In this document: positions 17,291 through 24,888 of the stretch, piece by piece
Position numbering within the stretch: the stretch's first letter is position 1
How the letters are laid out: each line of letters starts with the position of its first letter
Assembly: GCF_001552175.1 (NCBI RefSeq)
Contig: NZ_BCQR01000094.1
Coordinates: forward strand, 1 to 46,419
Length of the DNA stretch: 46,419 nucleotides
Source of the DNA: Actinomadura kijaniata NBRC 14229
GTDB taxonomy: Bacteria; Actinomycetota; Actinomycetes; Streptosporangiales; Streptosporangiaceae
Reading direction: 5' to 3'
Program-made: the position numbers and the translations under genes
The notes under the pieces: model-generated
Seen by the model: only the letters and a program-made list of their open reading frames with translations
Told to the model about the DNA's origin: nothing
The model's database searches: none

Positions 17291-18425
17291 CCTCCAGGCC
17301 GCCGTCGGCGCGCGGGACCGCCTCGACCGTCCCGCCGTGCGCGTGCGCGACCGCCCGCACGATCGACAGGCCCAATCCCGCGCCCTCGGCGGACCGGACC
17401 CGGTCGCCGCGCAGCCGCCGGAACGGCTCGAAGAGCGTCCCGATCTCGTAGGCGGGCACGGGCCGCCCGGTGTTGGCCACGCGCAGCACGGCCGCGCCGT
17501 TCTCCCGGCCGGTGGACAGCCAGACGCGCCCGTCCTCGGGCAGGTTGTACTTGAGGGCGTTCTCCAGCAGGTTGACGGCGCAGCGCTCCAGCAGCACCGG
17601 GTCGCCCAAGACGGTGGCCTCGCCCAGCCGCGTGCTCACCTCCACGCCGTCGGCCAGGTGCTCGACCTGGTCGAGGGCGCTGCGGGCGACGTCGGGCAGG
17701 GCGGTGTCGGTCACGTCCCGCGGCTCGCGCTCGGAGCGGGCGAGCAGCAGCAGGCCCTCGATGAGGCGTTCGTGGCGGGCGGTGTTGCCCAGCAGCACGT
17801 CCGCCAGGGCCTTGGTCTCGGGCGGGTTCTTGGAGCTGGCCAGCGCGACCTCCAGCACCGTCCGGTTGATCGTCAGGGGGGTGCGCAGCTCGTGCGAGGC
17901 GTTGGCGACGAACCGGCGCTGCGCGTCGAACGCCCGGTGCAGCCGGTCCAGCATCCGGTCGAACGTGTCGGCCAGGTCCTTGATCTCGTCCTGCGGGCCG
18001 TCCAGCGCGATCCGCTCGTGCAGGGTGCTCTCCGACAGCCGCCGCGCGGTGGCGGTCACGGTGTGCAGCGGCCGCAGCAGCCGCCCCGCGACGAGGTATC
18101 CGATCAGCAGGGCCGACAGGCAGAGCACCACCATCACCGCCAGCGAGCTGTGCAGGATCTGCTGGAGCGCCTGGGCCTTCTGCTCGGCGATCTGCTGCTC
18201 GGCCTGTTCCCGCAGGACCTCCACCTGCTCGGGGGTCGGGGGCAGCGGCCCGATCTCCCGGGCGCTGATCCGGACCGCCTTCGGCGCGAAATGCTTGTCC
18301 AGCGTCCGCCTGGTCAGCAGGTACGTCACCGCGACGAGCACGCCGGCGGTGGCCAGGAACAGCGACCCGTAGACCAGGGTCAGCCGGGTCCGCACGCTCA
18401 GCCGGTTCACCGTCGGCCGCGTCAC
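17265..18425 (-). CDS. sensor histidine kinase
   Basis: 386 residues. Helix 1 lies around residues 14-37 and helix 2 around 92-115, with a sensor loop of about 55 residues rich in Glu/Gln (EQVEVLREQAEQQIAEQKAQ) between them. A HAMP segment precedes the phospho-accepting His in FVANASHELRTPLT, the N box is NLLENALKYN, and the ATP lid is GAGLGLSIVRAVAHAHGG. The GTG start overlaps the response-regulator stop (GTGA), so the pair is cotranscribed with the regulator first. The stimulus is unknown; the small sensor loop suggests a membrane or envelope signal. Confidence 0.93.
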   Translation of the reverse strand: MTRPTVNRLSVRTRLTLVYGSLFLATAGVLVAVTYLLTRRTLDKHFAPKAVRISAREIGPLPPTPEQVEVLREQAEQQIAEQKAQALQQILHSSLAVMVVLCLSALLIGYLVAGRLLRPLHTVTATARRLSESTLHERIALDGPQDEIKDLADTFDRMLDRLHRAFDAQRRFVANASHELRTPLTINRTVLEVALASSKNPPETKALADVLLGNTARHERLIEGLLLLARSEREPRDVTDTALPDVARSALDQVEHLADGVEVSTRLGEATVLGDPVLLERCAVNLLENALKYNLPEDGRVWLSTGRENGAAVLRVANTGRPVPAYEIGTLFEPFRRLRGDRVRSAEGAGLGLSIVRAVAHAHGGTVEAVPRADGGLEVTVRLPAR

Positions 18426-19075
18426 AGCCGGTACCCCGCCCCGGTGACGGTCTCGATCACCGGTGGCTCGCCGAGCTTGCGGCGCAGCGTCGCCATCGTC
18501 ACCCGGACGATGTTGCTGAACGGGTCCAGATGCTCGTCCCAGGCGCGTTCCAGGAGGCGTTCGGCGCTGACGACCCCGCCCTCGGCGCGCAGCAGCTCCT
18601 CCAGCACCGCGAACTCCTTGCGGGTGAGCCGCACCTCGGCCCCGTCGCGCGTCACGGTCCGGCGGTGCGGGTCCAGGCGGATCCCGGAGCGCTCCAGCAC
18701 CGGCGGCACCGGGGGCCGGGACCGCCGCCCGAGCGCCCGCACCCGCGCCACCAGCTCCCCGAACACGAACGGCTTGGGCAGGTAGTCGTCGGCGCCCAGC
18801 GCCAGCCCGTCCACCCGGTCGCTGACGTCCCCGGCGGCCGTCAGCATCAGGATCCGTCCGGGCTCGCTCCGGGCGGCCAGCTCCCGGCACACCTCGTCGC
18901 CGTGCACGACCGGCAGGTCCCGGTCCAGCACGATCACGTCGTAGCCGGTGTGGGAGGCCCGCTCCAGCGCCGCGTCCCCGTCGTAGACGACGTCGACCGC
19001 CATCGCCTCCTCGCGCAGTCCCTCGGCGATGGCGTCGGCCAGCACCCGTTCATCCTCAACCACCAGCACCCGCAT
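18422..19075 (-). CDS. OmpR/PhoB-family response regulator
   Basis: 217 residues. The receiver begins MRVLVVEDE, carries the phospho-acceptor Asp in VIVLDRDLP, the conserved Thr in LMLTA and Lys in LPKPF. A C-terminal winged helix follows (RLTRKEFAVLEELLR ... VTMATLRRKLGEPPVIETV). The ATG at 19075 gives the standard receiver start; an ATG four codons upstream (19087) is equally possible, and neither has a strong ribosome site. It would regulate transcription on phosphorylation by the kinase encoded downstream. Confidence 0.93.
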   Translation of the reverse strand: MRVLVVEDERVLADAIAEGLREEAMAVDVVYDGDAALERASHTGYDVIVLDRDLPVVHGDEVCRELAARSEPGRILMLTAAGDVSDRVDGLALGADDYLPKPFVFGELVARVRALGRRSRPPVPPVLERSGIRLDPHRRTVTRDGAEVRLTRKEFAVLEELLRAEGGVVSAERLLERAWDEHLDPFSNIVRVTMATLRRKLGEPPVIETVTGAGYRL

Positions 19076-19123
19076 GGGCGTGAGCATGGCGGTGGGGGCG
19101 TTAAACGGAGGTAAGGCGGGACG

Positions 19124-19459
19124 TCAGCCGTCGATCCAGCGGACCCCGGTGCCGTAGGCGACGAAGCGCCCGCGGGTGAAATGGCTGTTGTACGGATCGG
19201 GCTCGGTGACCCCGCAGAGCCCGACGCCGAGCACGCCGTCGCAGTCCTGGCCCAAAGCGGTCAGCCGCAGCTCCCGCAGGGCGGCGTCCGGCTCGTCGGC
19301 GCGTTCGCCCCACATGACGCCGATCTCCTCGAAGGCGTGCGGGCCCGTCGGCAGCGTCGACAGGTAGACGCCCTCGGCCTGGCCTTCCAGCCGTCTCCTC
19401 TCCTCGGCCTCGGCCGCCGCCCGCTCCCGGCTCTCCCGCCACTGATCACGCACACCCAT
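19124..19459 (-). CDS. small uncharacterised protein with charged N-terminal helix
   Basis: 111 residues. The first 30 form a strongly charged Arg/Glu-rich helix (QWRESRERAAAEAEERRRLE), likely coiled coil. The rest is globular, with ELRLTALGQDCDGVLGVGLC recalling the strand-turn pattern of YbjQ-like domains, but I cannot assign it. It sits between the two-component system and the sigma-like membrane protein, on the same strand, 21 nt after the latter's stop. Confidence 0.6.
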   Translation of the reverse strand: MGVRDQWRESRERAAAEAEERRRLEGQAEGVYLSTLPTGPHAFEEIGVMWGERADEPDAALRELRLTALGQDCDGVLGVGLCGVTEPDPYNSHFTRGRFVAYGTGVRWIDG

Positions 19460-19480
19460 GCGGAACAGGATGCCAGCATG

Positions 19481-20428
19481 TCAGCGCCGCCAGCAGGTGT
19501 AGGAGATCCGGGCGGTCCCGCCGGGGGAGAACCGCACGGCGCCGGAGCCCCGGCCGCCGACGTAGCAGCGGACCGAGGGCCATACGGTGACGCGCACGGA
19601 CGCGGAGTCGCCGCCGCCCAGCCGCCCGCCGCCGGAGGCGGAGACCCGCCCCGACACCGAGGAGACGGACCAGCGGACGGGCCCGCCGCGCGCGGTGAGC
19701 GTGATCCGGCAGGTGCGGGGCAGGCCCGCGACCCCGATCCCCCGGCATCCGGCGTCGCCGACCGCGAGCCGTCCGCGCGGGGCGCGGCGCCGCTCGTCGC
19801 GGGGCCTGCCCGGCCGCTTCGAGGGGATGGCCGAGGGCTTGGGAGCCAGGGAGGCCGAGGGGGAGGCCGTCGCGGTGGGGGAGGGCGCGGGCGTGGTGAC
19901 GACCGGTGTCGGCGGCGTCAGGGCCCTGTCCCCGGCCGGTGGCCGCCGGGGCGCGGACGCGTCGAAAAGCAGCAGGAACGCGGCGCACGTCACCAGCGCC
20001 GCGGCCGCGGCCGCGCCGACCAGCCCCAGACGTCGCCGTCCGCGCCGAGCGGGCCCGGGGTGCGGCGGCTCCGGGCCGGGCCCGGCGAGGTCGGCCAGCG
20101 TGGGTGCGTCCACCGGAGCCACGGGCGGAGGCGGCGGGGGAGGGGGCGCGCCGCCGAGGACGCGTTCGAGCGACTCGCGCCGGACCAGGTCGTGCAGCCA
20201 TTCGCGCAGCTCACCGGCTTCGGGAACGGCCCGCGGCGCGGCGCCGGCCCGCAGCAGCGCGGCCCGCACGGCCTCCACCGCCGCGTCCCGGTCGCCGAGC
20301 AGCGCGTCGGCGTAACCGATCAACGGCGGCCCGTGCACGTTGTAGACCTGTCCGACGGCCTCGGGCCGCCGCGCCCGCAACGCGTCGACGAGCCGGGCGT
20401 CCTCGGGGTGCGAAGGGGGATCGGGCAC
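19481..20428 (-). CDS. membrane protein with sigma-70 region-2-like cytosolic head
   Basis: 315 residues. The first 90 read like an ECF sigma region 2 (DARLVDALRARRPEAVGQVY ... ALLGDRDAAVEAVRAALLRA) plus a helical follow-on (ELREWLHDLVRRESLERVL), but no region 4 follows. A polyproline stretch leads to one transmembrane helix (LGLVGAAAAAALVTCAAFLLLF, about 135-156). A Ser/Thr/Pro linker and a secreted beta-type domain with four Cys follow. The head could be an anti-sigma-like or degenerate sigma module tethered to the membrane; function is unknown. A GATAAT hexamer 7 nt before the GTG suggests a leaderless message. Confidence 0.75.
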   Translation of the reverse strand: MPDPPSHPEDARLVDALRARRPEAVGQVYNVHGPPLIGYADALLGDRDAAVEAVRAALLRAGAAPRAVPEAGELREWLHDLVRRESLERVLGGAPPPPPPPPVAPVDAPTLADLAGPGPEPPHPGPARRGRRRLGLVGAAAAAALVTCAAFLLLFDASAPRRPPAGDRALTPPTPVVTTPAPSPTATASPSASLAPKPSAIPSKRPGRPRDERRRAPRGRLAVGDAGCRGIGVAGLPRTCRITLTARGGPVRWSVSSVSGRVSASGGGRLGGGDSASVRVTVWPSVRCYVGGRGSGAVRFSPGGTARISYTCWRR

Positions 20429-20435
20429 CGCACGA

Positions 20436-20441
20436 ATTATC
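20436..20441 (-). promoter_or_regulatory. candidate -10 of a leaderless transcript
   Basis: GATAAT on the minus strand (20441-20436), 7 nt before the GTG at 20428, lies in a small palindrome CACGA-ATTA-TCGTG (20431-20444). No clear -35. Confidence 0.4.
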
Positions 20442-20453
20442 GTGACGCCCGCC

Positions 20454-20522
20454 CCGGCGGTCTCTGGGCGCGACGGCGAAACCGCCCGCCGGGTTTTGTC
20501 ACCGGACTCCAGAGACCGCCGG
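20454..20522. terminator. long inverted repeat between the esterase and the sigma-like gene
   Basis: Arms CCGGCGGTCTCTGG (20454-20467) and CCAGAGACCGCCGG (20509-20522) are a perfect 14-bp match. The 41-nt loop contains a further small stem (GGCG-AAA-CCGCC region, 20475-20489). It follows the esterase stop by 36 nt, so a terminator is likely, but its branched shape is unusual. Confidence 0.55.
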
Positions 20523-20558
20523 CGACCCCTCCACGATCATGCGGGGCCGCGCGGCCGC

Positions 20559-21479
20559 TCAGCCGCCGGGCGCGGCGGGCGGCCGGGGGTGGGCGCGGAA
20601 GAAGCGCCACAGGACGGCGCTGCCGTCGACACCCGCCCGGCCGGTGGCCGTGGGCCACTCGTGGCCGCCGCCGTCCACGGTGCACAGCGCGACCTCGGTC
20701 CCGTCCGGGCCACGGCCGGTGGTCCGGCAGCGGGTGCGCCCCCGGTCCAGGTAGGGGCGCGCCAGCGCGGGCAGGCCGTTGAGCCGCCGCCAGATGTCCA
20801 TGACCCACCGCACCGGCAGGAACGGGACCCTGACGTCGAAGTCGAGGTTGCCGCCGCCGTGGTAGGGGACCGAGAAGTCGGCGGTGCCGTGGAAGGCCAG
20901 CACCGACACCCGCTCACGCGGACGGCAGTGGCTGGCCAGCGACCCGGACACCACGCCGACGGCGGCGACGCGCCCGGGGCGCTCGCAGGCGTACCGGTAG
21001 GCCATGCCGCCGCCGTTGGAGAACCCGGTCAGGTACACCCGGCGCGGGTCGGCCAGCCCCTCCCGGACGAGCGTGTCGAGGAGCCGGTCGAGGTAGCCGA
21101 CGTCGTCCACCCCGGCCACGCGCGCGACCGAGCAGCAGCCGCCCGCGTTCCAGGTGCCCAGCAGCCCGTTGGGATAGGCCACGGCGAATCCGTGCCGGTC
21201 GGCCTGGTCGTTCAGGCGGCTCTGCCGTGTCAGGTACGCGGCGTCGTTGAGCCCGCCGTGCAGCGCGACCACCAGCGGAAGCCGCCCCCGCGCCGGACGG
21301 CCCTCGGGGACGTGCAGCAGGTAGGGACGTTGCCACCGGCCCATGGCGATGGTGCGGGTGTGGGTGCCGGGGGGCGGGGGCGCGTCCGCCCGGGCGGGCA
21401 GGGGAGGGGCGCCGGGCAGGGCGAGGAGCGGCAGGGCGGCCAGTGCGAGGCGGGGGAGGGGCTTCATGGGGAGGATCAT
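20559..21479 (-). CDS. secreted PHB-depolymerase/feruloyl-esterase-like hydrolase (LpqC type)
   Basis: 306 residues. A signal peptide (about residues 1-32, ending near PARADA) precedes an alpha/beta hydrolase of the esterase PHB-depolymerase family. The oxyanion strand is LVVALHGGLNDAA, the nucleophile elbow is GFSNGGGMAY (Ser), acid and His candidates lie in FHGTADFSVPYHGG and DGGGHEWP. A paired Cys (GGCCS) may form a disulfide. It would act outside the cell on ester polymers or feruloyl esters; the substrate is not decided by sequence. The ATG at 21479 has GGAG upstream; the ATG at 21467 is an alternative. Confidence 0.88.
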   Translation of the reverse strand: MILPMKPLPRLALAALPLLALPGAPPLPARADAPPPPGTHTRTIAMGRWQRPYLLHVPEGRPARGRLPLVVALHGGLNDAAYLTRQSRLNDQADRHGFAVAYPNGLLGTWNAGGCCSVARVAGVDDVGYLDRLLDTLVREGLADPRRVYLTGFSNGGGMAYRYACERPGRVAAVGVVSGSLASHCRPRERVSVLAFHGTADFSVPYHGGGNLDFDVRVPFLPVRWVMDIWRRLNGLPALARPYLDRGRTRCRTTGRGPDGTEVALCTVDGGGHEWPTATGRAGVDGSAVLWRFFRAHPRPPAAPGG

Positions 21480-21598
21480 GGAGCGCGCTCCAGCCCGCCG
21501 CCACGCATCCGGGCCACCAAACCGGACGGGCGATTGTTCCTTGGCTGCTAAGAGTTCCGTTCCCCGGCCCGTTCACGCGGGTGGCGCGAACGACCTTC

Positions 21599-21604
21599 TA
21601 GGGT
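21599..21604 (+). promoter_or_regulatory. candidate -10 of a leaderless transcript
   Basis: TAGGGT lies 6 nt before the ATG at 21611. No clear -35. It supports 21611 as the original start of the interrupted gene. Confidence 0.35.
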
Positions 21605-21610
21605 GGGGGC

Positions 21611-22432
21611 ATGGACGACGGACTTCTGCGCGCGGAGGCCGCCCGGCTGGCGGGATTGCTGTCCGATCCCGCGCATTGAAGCGCCGCCGAGATCGTCGCG
21701 TTCCGGCTGCGGCGCGTCCGGGCGCTCCTGGACGAGTTCGACGGGCTGCGCGCGGAGAGGGCCGAGCTCACCGAGCTGCTGGAGCTGGCCGAGGGCGAGG
21801 CGCTGGCGGCCGAGTGCCGCGCGGAGCTGGCGGCGCTGGAGGAACGCCTCCGCGCCCTGCCCGGCGAGGCGCCCGGCGAGTACGCCGAACGCGAGGCGCT
21901 CGTGACCGTCACGGCGGACCCCGGCGAGAGCGAGCGCCGGGCGTACGAGCTCTGGCAGGACTACCTGGAACGCGCGAGACGGGCGGGCCGACCGGCGCGC
22001 ACCTACGACCGGGGGATGGGGGAGTGGGCCGTCCGCTCCGTGACGATGCGGATCGGCGGGCCCGGCGCGTTCGGGTGGCTGGCGGGCGAGGACGGCTCCC
22101 GCCCGTCCGGTCCGGGGGTGCGGGTGGAGGTGCTGCCGATGGCGCTGTCCTTCGATCCCGTCCGCGTCCCGGACGAGGACGTGCGGGTCGAGGAGTTCCT
22201 CCGGCTGCGCGGCTGCGGCGTGCCGGACCCCGGGGGGAACCGCACCGTGCGGATCACCCACCTGCCCACGGGGACCGTCGTGGTCTGCGAGGACCAGGGA
22301 ACGACCCACCGCAACCGCGTCGGCGCGATGGCCGTCCTGCGCACACGCCTGCTCCACGCGCGCACGCGCCGCGACGCGTCGGCCCCCTCCCGCCCGGAAA
22401 ACGCGTCGCGCCCGGATTCCGGCACGCCCTAG
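21611..22432 (+). pseudogene. release-factor-2 (PCRF domain) paralogue without GGQ, interrupted by in-frame TGA
   Basis: One frame spans 274 codons but contains TGA at codon 23 (21677-21679). Before and after it lies an RF N-terminal helical region (LLRAEAARLAGLLSD, then AEIVAFRLRRVRALLDEFDG). RF2 landmarks follow: SVTMRIGGPGAFGWLAGEDG matches RF2's [20 protein letters not shown], and VRITHLPTGTVVVC...HRNRVGAMAVLRTRL matches the strand after the GGQ loop. The GGQ loop itself is GCGVPDPGGNRT (residues 201-212), and the SPF stop-recognition motif is gone. The C-terminus is shorter than in RF2. With no GGQ it cannot act as a normal peptide-releasing factor. The TGA may be a nonsense mutation, a readthrough site or a sequencing error. 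A GTG at 21902 preceded by GAGG could start a 176-residue C-terminal product. Confidence 0.75.
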
Positions 22433-22435
22433 CCT
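22430..22435 (+). promoter_or_regulatory. candidate -10 overlapping the preceding stop codon
   Basis: TAGCCT includes the TAG stop of the release-factor paralogue and ends 7 nt before the next ATG (22443), a leaderless-promoter spacing. The next gene also lacks a ribosome site. No clear -35. Confidence 0.35.
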
Positions 22436-22442
22436 GTCCGGC

Positions 22443-22832
22443 ATGTCGTTCGACCTGGCTGTTCACGGCACTCCCCGCGGCCCCGGCCAACGGGAGACAG
22501 AGCTTTACGAGCATCCGCTGGGAGCCCACGGCACGGTGATGCGCCACTGGGTGGAGCCCGCCGAACGCCTCGGCCTGCCCCTCCTGGCGCGCCTGTCCGA
22601 CGGGGAGCTGACGGTGGGGCACCACGAGCTGGCGGCGTTCGCCGAGGAGCTGAACGCCCTGGCCCGCGACTGGCAGACCTCGGTCCCCGACGACGGGGTG
22701 ATCCCGGTCATCGCCGGGAGGCGCCACTACGAGACCCCTCTGCTGGACCACCTGCTGACCCGGATGAACATCCTGCGCATGGCCCTGCGCATGGCCGAGG
22801 TGACCGACGGCCACCTGTACCTGAGCGGCTGA
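22443..22832 (+). CDS. small uncharacterised protein
   Basis: 129 residues, soluble, no recognised domain. It has helix-rich segments (HHELAAFAEELNALARDWQ, LLDHLLTRMNILRMALRMAE), and its composition is typical of the host. It begins 10 nt after the stop of the release-factor paralogue, has no Shine-Dalgarno sequence, and has a TAGCCT hexamer 7 nt before its ATG. Whether it works with its neighbour is unknown. Confidence 0.7.
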   Translation: MSFDLAVHGTPRGPGQRETELYEHPLGAHGTVMRHWVEPAERLGLPLLARLSDGELTVGHHELAAFAEELNALARDWQTSVPDDGVIPVIAGRRHYETPLLDHLLTRMNILRMALRMAEVTDGHLYLSG

Positions 22833-22883
22833 CACCCGTTCCACGCCGGAGCCGACGCCTCCGGACAGTGTTTTCGATCTTCT

Positions 22884-22901
22884 CCATCAAACGATTGACG
22901 G
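22884..22901. promoter_or_regulatory. TetR-type operator palindrome
   Basis: CC-n-TCAA-n-CG-n-TTGA-n-GG: 14 of 18 positions are symmetric. Its right half contains the TTGACG -35 of the promoter of the adjacent TetR gene, so binding would block transcription. A longer pair, TTCGATC (22873-22879) and GATCGAA (22904-22910), flanks it. Confidence 0.7.
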
Positions 22902-22924
22902 ATGATCGAACGGCGTTCTAGCGT
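22895..22924 (+). promoter_or_regulatory. promoter of the TetR-transporter-lyase operon, leaderless
   Basis: TTGACG (22895-22900), an 18-nt spacer and TAGCGT (22919-22924) form a strong actinobacterial promoter. The -10 ends 6 nt before the ATG at 22931, which has no ribosome site, so transcription probably starts at the A of the ATG. Confidence 0.65.
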
Positions 22925-22930
22925 TCCTTC

Positions 22931-23533
22931 ATGACCAGCGACTCCGGCCGCGAGCGCATCCTCGACGCGGCCACCCGGCTGTTCGCCGACCTGGGGTACG
23001 ACGGGGCCTCCACCCGCCTGATCGCCGAGGCCGCCGGGCTCAACATCGCCACCGTCGCCTACCACGTGGGCGGCAAGCGCGACCTGTACCTGGCCGTCAT
23101 GGAACGCGCCCACCAGCGGGAGCGCTCCGCGCTGGAGGCGGCCGTCGCCGAGCTGACCCCCGACGCCGACGGCGTGCTGCGGCTCCTGGACCGCTACATC
23201 GACTTCTGCGTCGCCCACCCCGAGATCCCCGCGCTGTGGATGCGCCGCTGGCTGTCGGACGCCGCCGACATCGCCGACCTGGAGGGCCGCTACGTGCGGT
23301 CCCTGATGGACCTGGTCACCGAGGCGGTCGGCGGGGTGGTCGGCGGCGAGGTGGACGTGGAGTACGTCGTGTGGAGCGTCATCTGGTGCACCCACGGCTT
23401 CTGCCGCGGCGGCGTCCTGGACGCCGCGGGGCGGCGGCGCCGGATCGACGACCCCGCCGCGCTGGTCCGGTTCCGTTCCCACCTGCGCCGCATGGTCGCC
23501 GCCGGGCTGCGGCTGGACGGGGCGGTGGAGTGA
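22931..23533 (+). CDS. TetR-family transcriptional regulator
   Basis: 200 residues. The N-terminal helix-turn-helix is clear (RERILDAATRLFADLGYDGA, STRLIAEAAGLNIATVAYHV, GGKRDLYLAVME). The C-terminal ligand and dimer domain is helical, with LLDRYIDFCVAHPEIPALWM. It is the first gene of an operon with the transporter and PLP enzyme (GTGA overlap with the next gene). An 18-bp palindrome over its own promoter implies autorepression. The inducer is probably a substrate of the operon; its chemistry is unknown. Confidence 0.93.
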   Translation: MTSDSGRERILDAATRLFADLGYDGASTRLIAEAAGLNIATVAYHVGGKRDLYLAVMERAHQRERSALEAAVAELTPDADGVLRLLDRYIDFCVAHPEIPALWMRRWLSDAADIADLEGRYVRSLMDLVTEAVGGVVGGEVDVEYVVWSVIWCTHGFCRGGVLDAAGRRRRIDDPAALVRFRSHLRRMVAAGLRLDGAVE

Positions 23534-24888
23534 CGGCGGGCGGGGCGACGGCGGCCCTGCCGCGCCGCCGGCTGCTGGGGTACGGCGTCGGCTCGGTCGG
23601 CACCGGCGTGTTCTCGACCGTCCCCGGCCTGCTGCTCCTCTACTACCTCACCGACGTCATGGGGGTCTCCGCCGCCGTCGCGGGCGCCGTGCTCGTCGTG
23701 CCCAAGGCGTGGGACGTGCTGCTGAACCCGCTGGTCGGCGCGGTCAGCGACCGGGAGGCGGTGCGGACCGGGCGGCGCACCCGGCTGCTGCTGGCCGGGG
23801 CCGTGGCGCTGCCGGTGCCGTTCGCCGCCATGTTCGCCGTCCCGGTCGACGCGCCGGGGTTCGCGGCGGGCTGGGCGGGGGTGACGTTCCTGCTGGCGGC
23901 GACCGCGTTCGCGTGCTTCCAGGTGCCGTACGTGGCGCTGCCCGCCGAGATCTCCGACGAGCCGGGCGAGCGCGGCCGCGCGATGGCGTGGCGCGTCGTC
24001 TGCCTGACCGCCGGCATCCTGCTGGCGGGCGGCCTGGCGCCCGCCCTGGCGGCCGCCGCCGGGGGAGGACGCGCCGGATACGCGCTGATGGGCGTGGTCG
24101 TCGGCCTCGTCATGGGCGCGGCGATGGCCGCCGCCGCGCTGGCCACCCGCTGGATCCCGTCGCGGCCGGGACCGCGGCCGCTCGGCCCGGCCGCCGCGTG
24201 GCGCACCGCCCGCGGCAACCGCCCGTTCTTCGCGCTGCTCGGCGCGTTCACCGCGCAGTCGCTGGCCGTGGCGGTCATGCTGGCCGGCGCGCCCTACGCG
24301 GCGGCCTACCGGCTGGACGATCCCGGCCTGACCTCGGTGATGTTCGTGTGCCTGGTCGGGCCGAGCGCGGTCGCCGTCCCGCTGTGGCGGATGCTGGCGC
24401 GCCGCCACGGCCAGGTCCGCTGCTACCTGGCGGCGGTGGCGGCGTTCGCCGCGGCGGACGCCGCGCTGTGGCCCGCCGTCACCGCCGGGGCCGTCGTCCC
24501 GGTGCTGGCGCTGACCGCGCTGGTCGGCGTCTGCTACGCGGCGGTCCAGCTGCTGCCGCTGTCGCTGCTGCCCGAGACCGTGCACGCCGACGCCGCCCGC
24601 ACCGGGCACGCGCAGTCCGGCGCGTTCACCGGGCTGTGGACGGCCGCCGAGACCGGCGCGATGGCCCTCGGGCCCGGCGTGTTCGCGCTGGTCCTGGCGG
24701 TGACGTCGTTCCGCTCCTCCGACCTGGACACCCCCGTGCGGCAGCCGGACACGGCCCTGGCCGGTCTCACCGCCGGGTTCACCCTCGTGCCCGCCGCGCT
24801 CCTGCTGCTGAGCGTTCCCCCGCTGCTGGCCTACCGCCGCCTCGCCGCCCACCGACCCACGGGAGAGCACCGCCGCCATGCCACCTGA
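23530..24888 (+). CDS. MFS_2 / GPH-family cation symporter
   Basis: 452-residue, 12-helix transporter of the glycoside-pentoside-hexuronide (MFS_2) group. The start is LLGYGVGSVGTGVFSTVPGL, followed by YYLTDVMGVSAAVAG and the diagnostic AWDVLLNPLVGAVSDR. Later come ACFQVPYVALPAEISDEPGE and CYAAVQLLPLSLLPETV. GTG at 23530 overlaps the TetR stop. The family carries sugars in bacteria, while the animal relatives MFSD2A and MFSD2B move lysolipids and sphingosine-1-phosphate. The S1P-lyase-like gene that overlaps its 3' end by 11 bp hints at a phospho-amine or lysolipid substrate, but that is inference. Confidence 0.88.
   Translation: MTAGGATAALPRRRLLGYGVGSVGTGVFSTVPGLLLLYYLTDVMGVSAAVAGAVLVVPKAWDVLLNPLVGAVSDREAVRTGRRTRLLLAGAVALPVPFAAMFAVPVDAPGFAAGWAGVTFLLAATAFACFQVPYVALPAEISDEPGERGRAMAWRVVCLTAGILLAGGLAPALAAAAGGGRAGYALMGVVVGLVMGAAMAAAALATRWIPSRPGPRPLGPAAAWRTARGNRPFFALLGAFTAQSLAVAVMLAGAPYAAAYRLDDPGLTSVMFVCLVGPSAVAVPLWRMLARRHGQVRCYLAAVAAFAAADAALWPAVTAGAVVPVLALTALVGVCYAAVQLLPLSLLPETVHADAARTGHAQSGAFTGLWTAAETGAMALGPGVFALVLAVTSFRSSDLDTPVRQPDTALAGLTAGFTLVPAALLLLSVPPLLAYRRLAAHRPTGEHRRHAT

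Noticed and set aside
21660..21690. A prfB-style programmed +1 frameshift
   Set aside because: The sequences on both sides of the TGA are in the same frame, and there is no CTTTGA slip site or upstream Shine-Dalgarno-like element.
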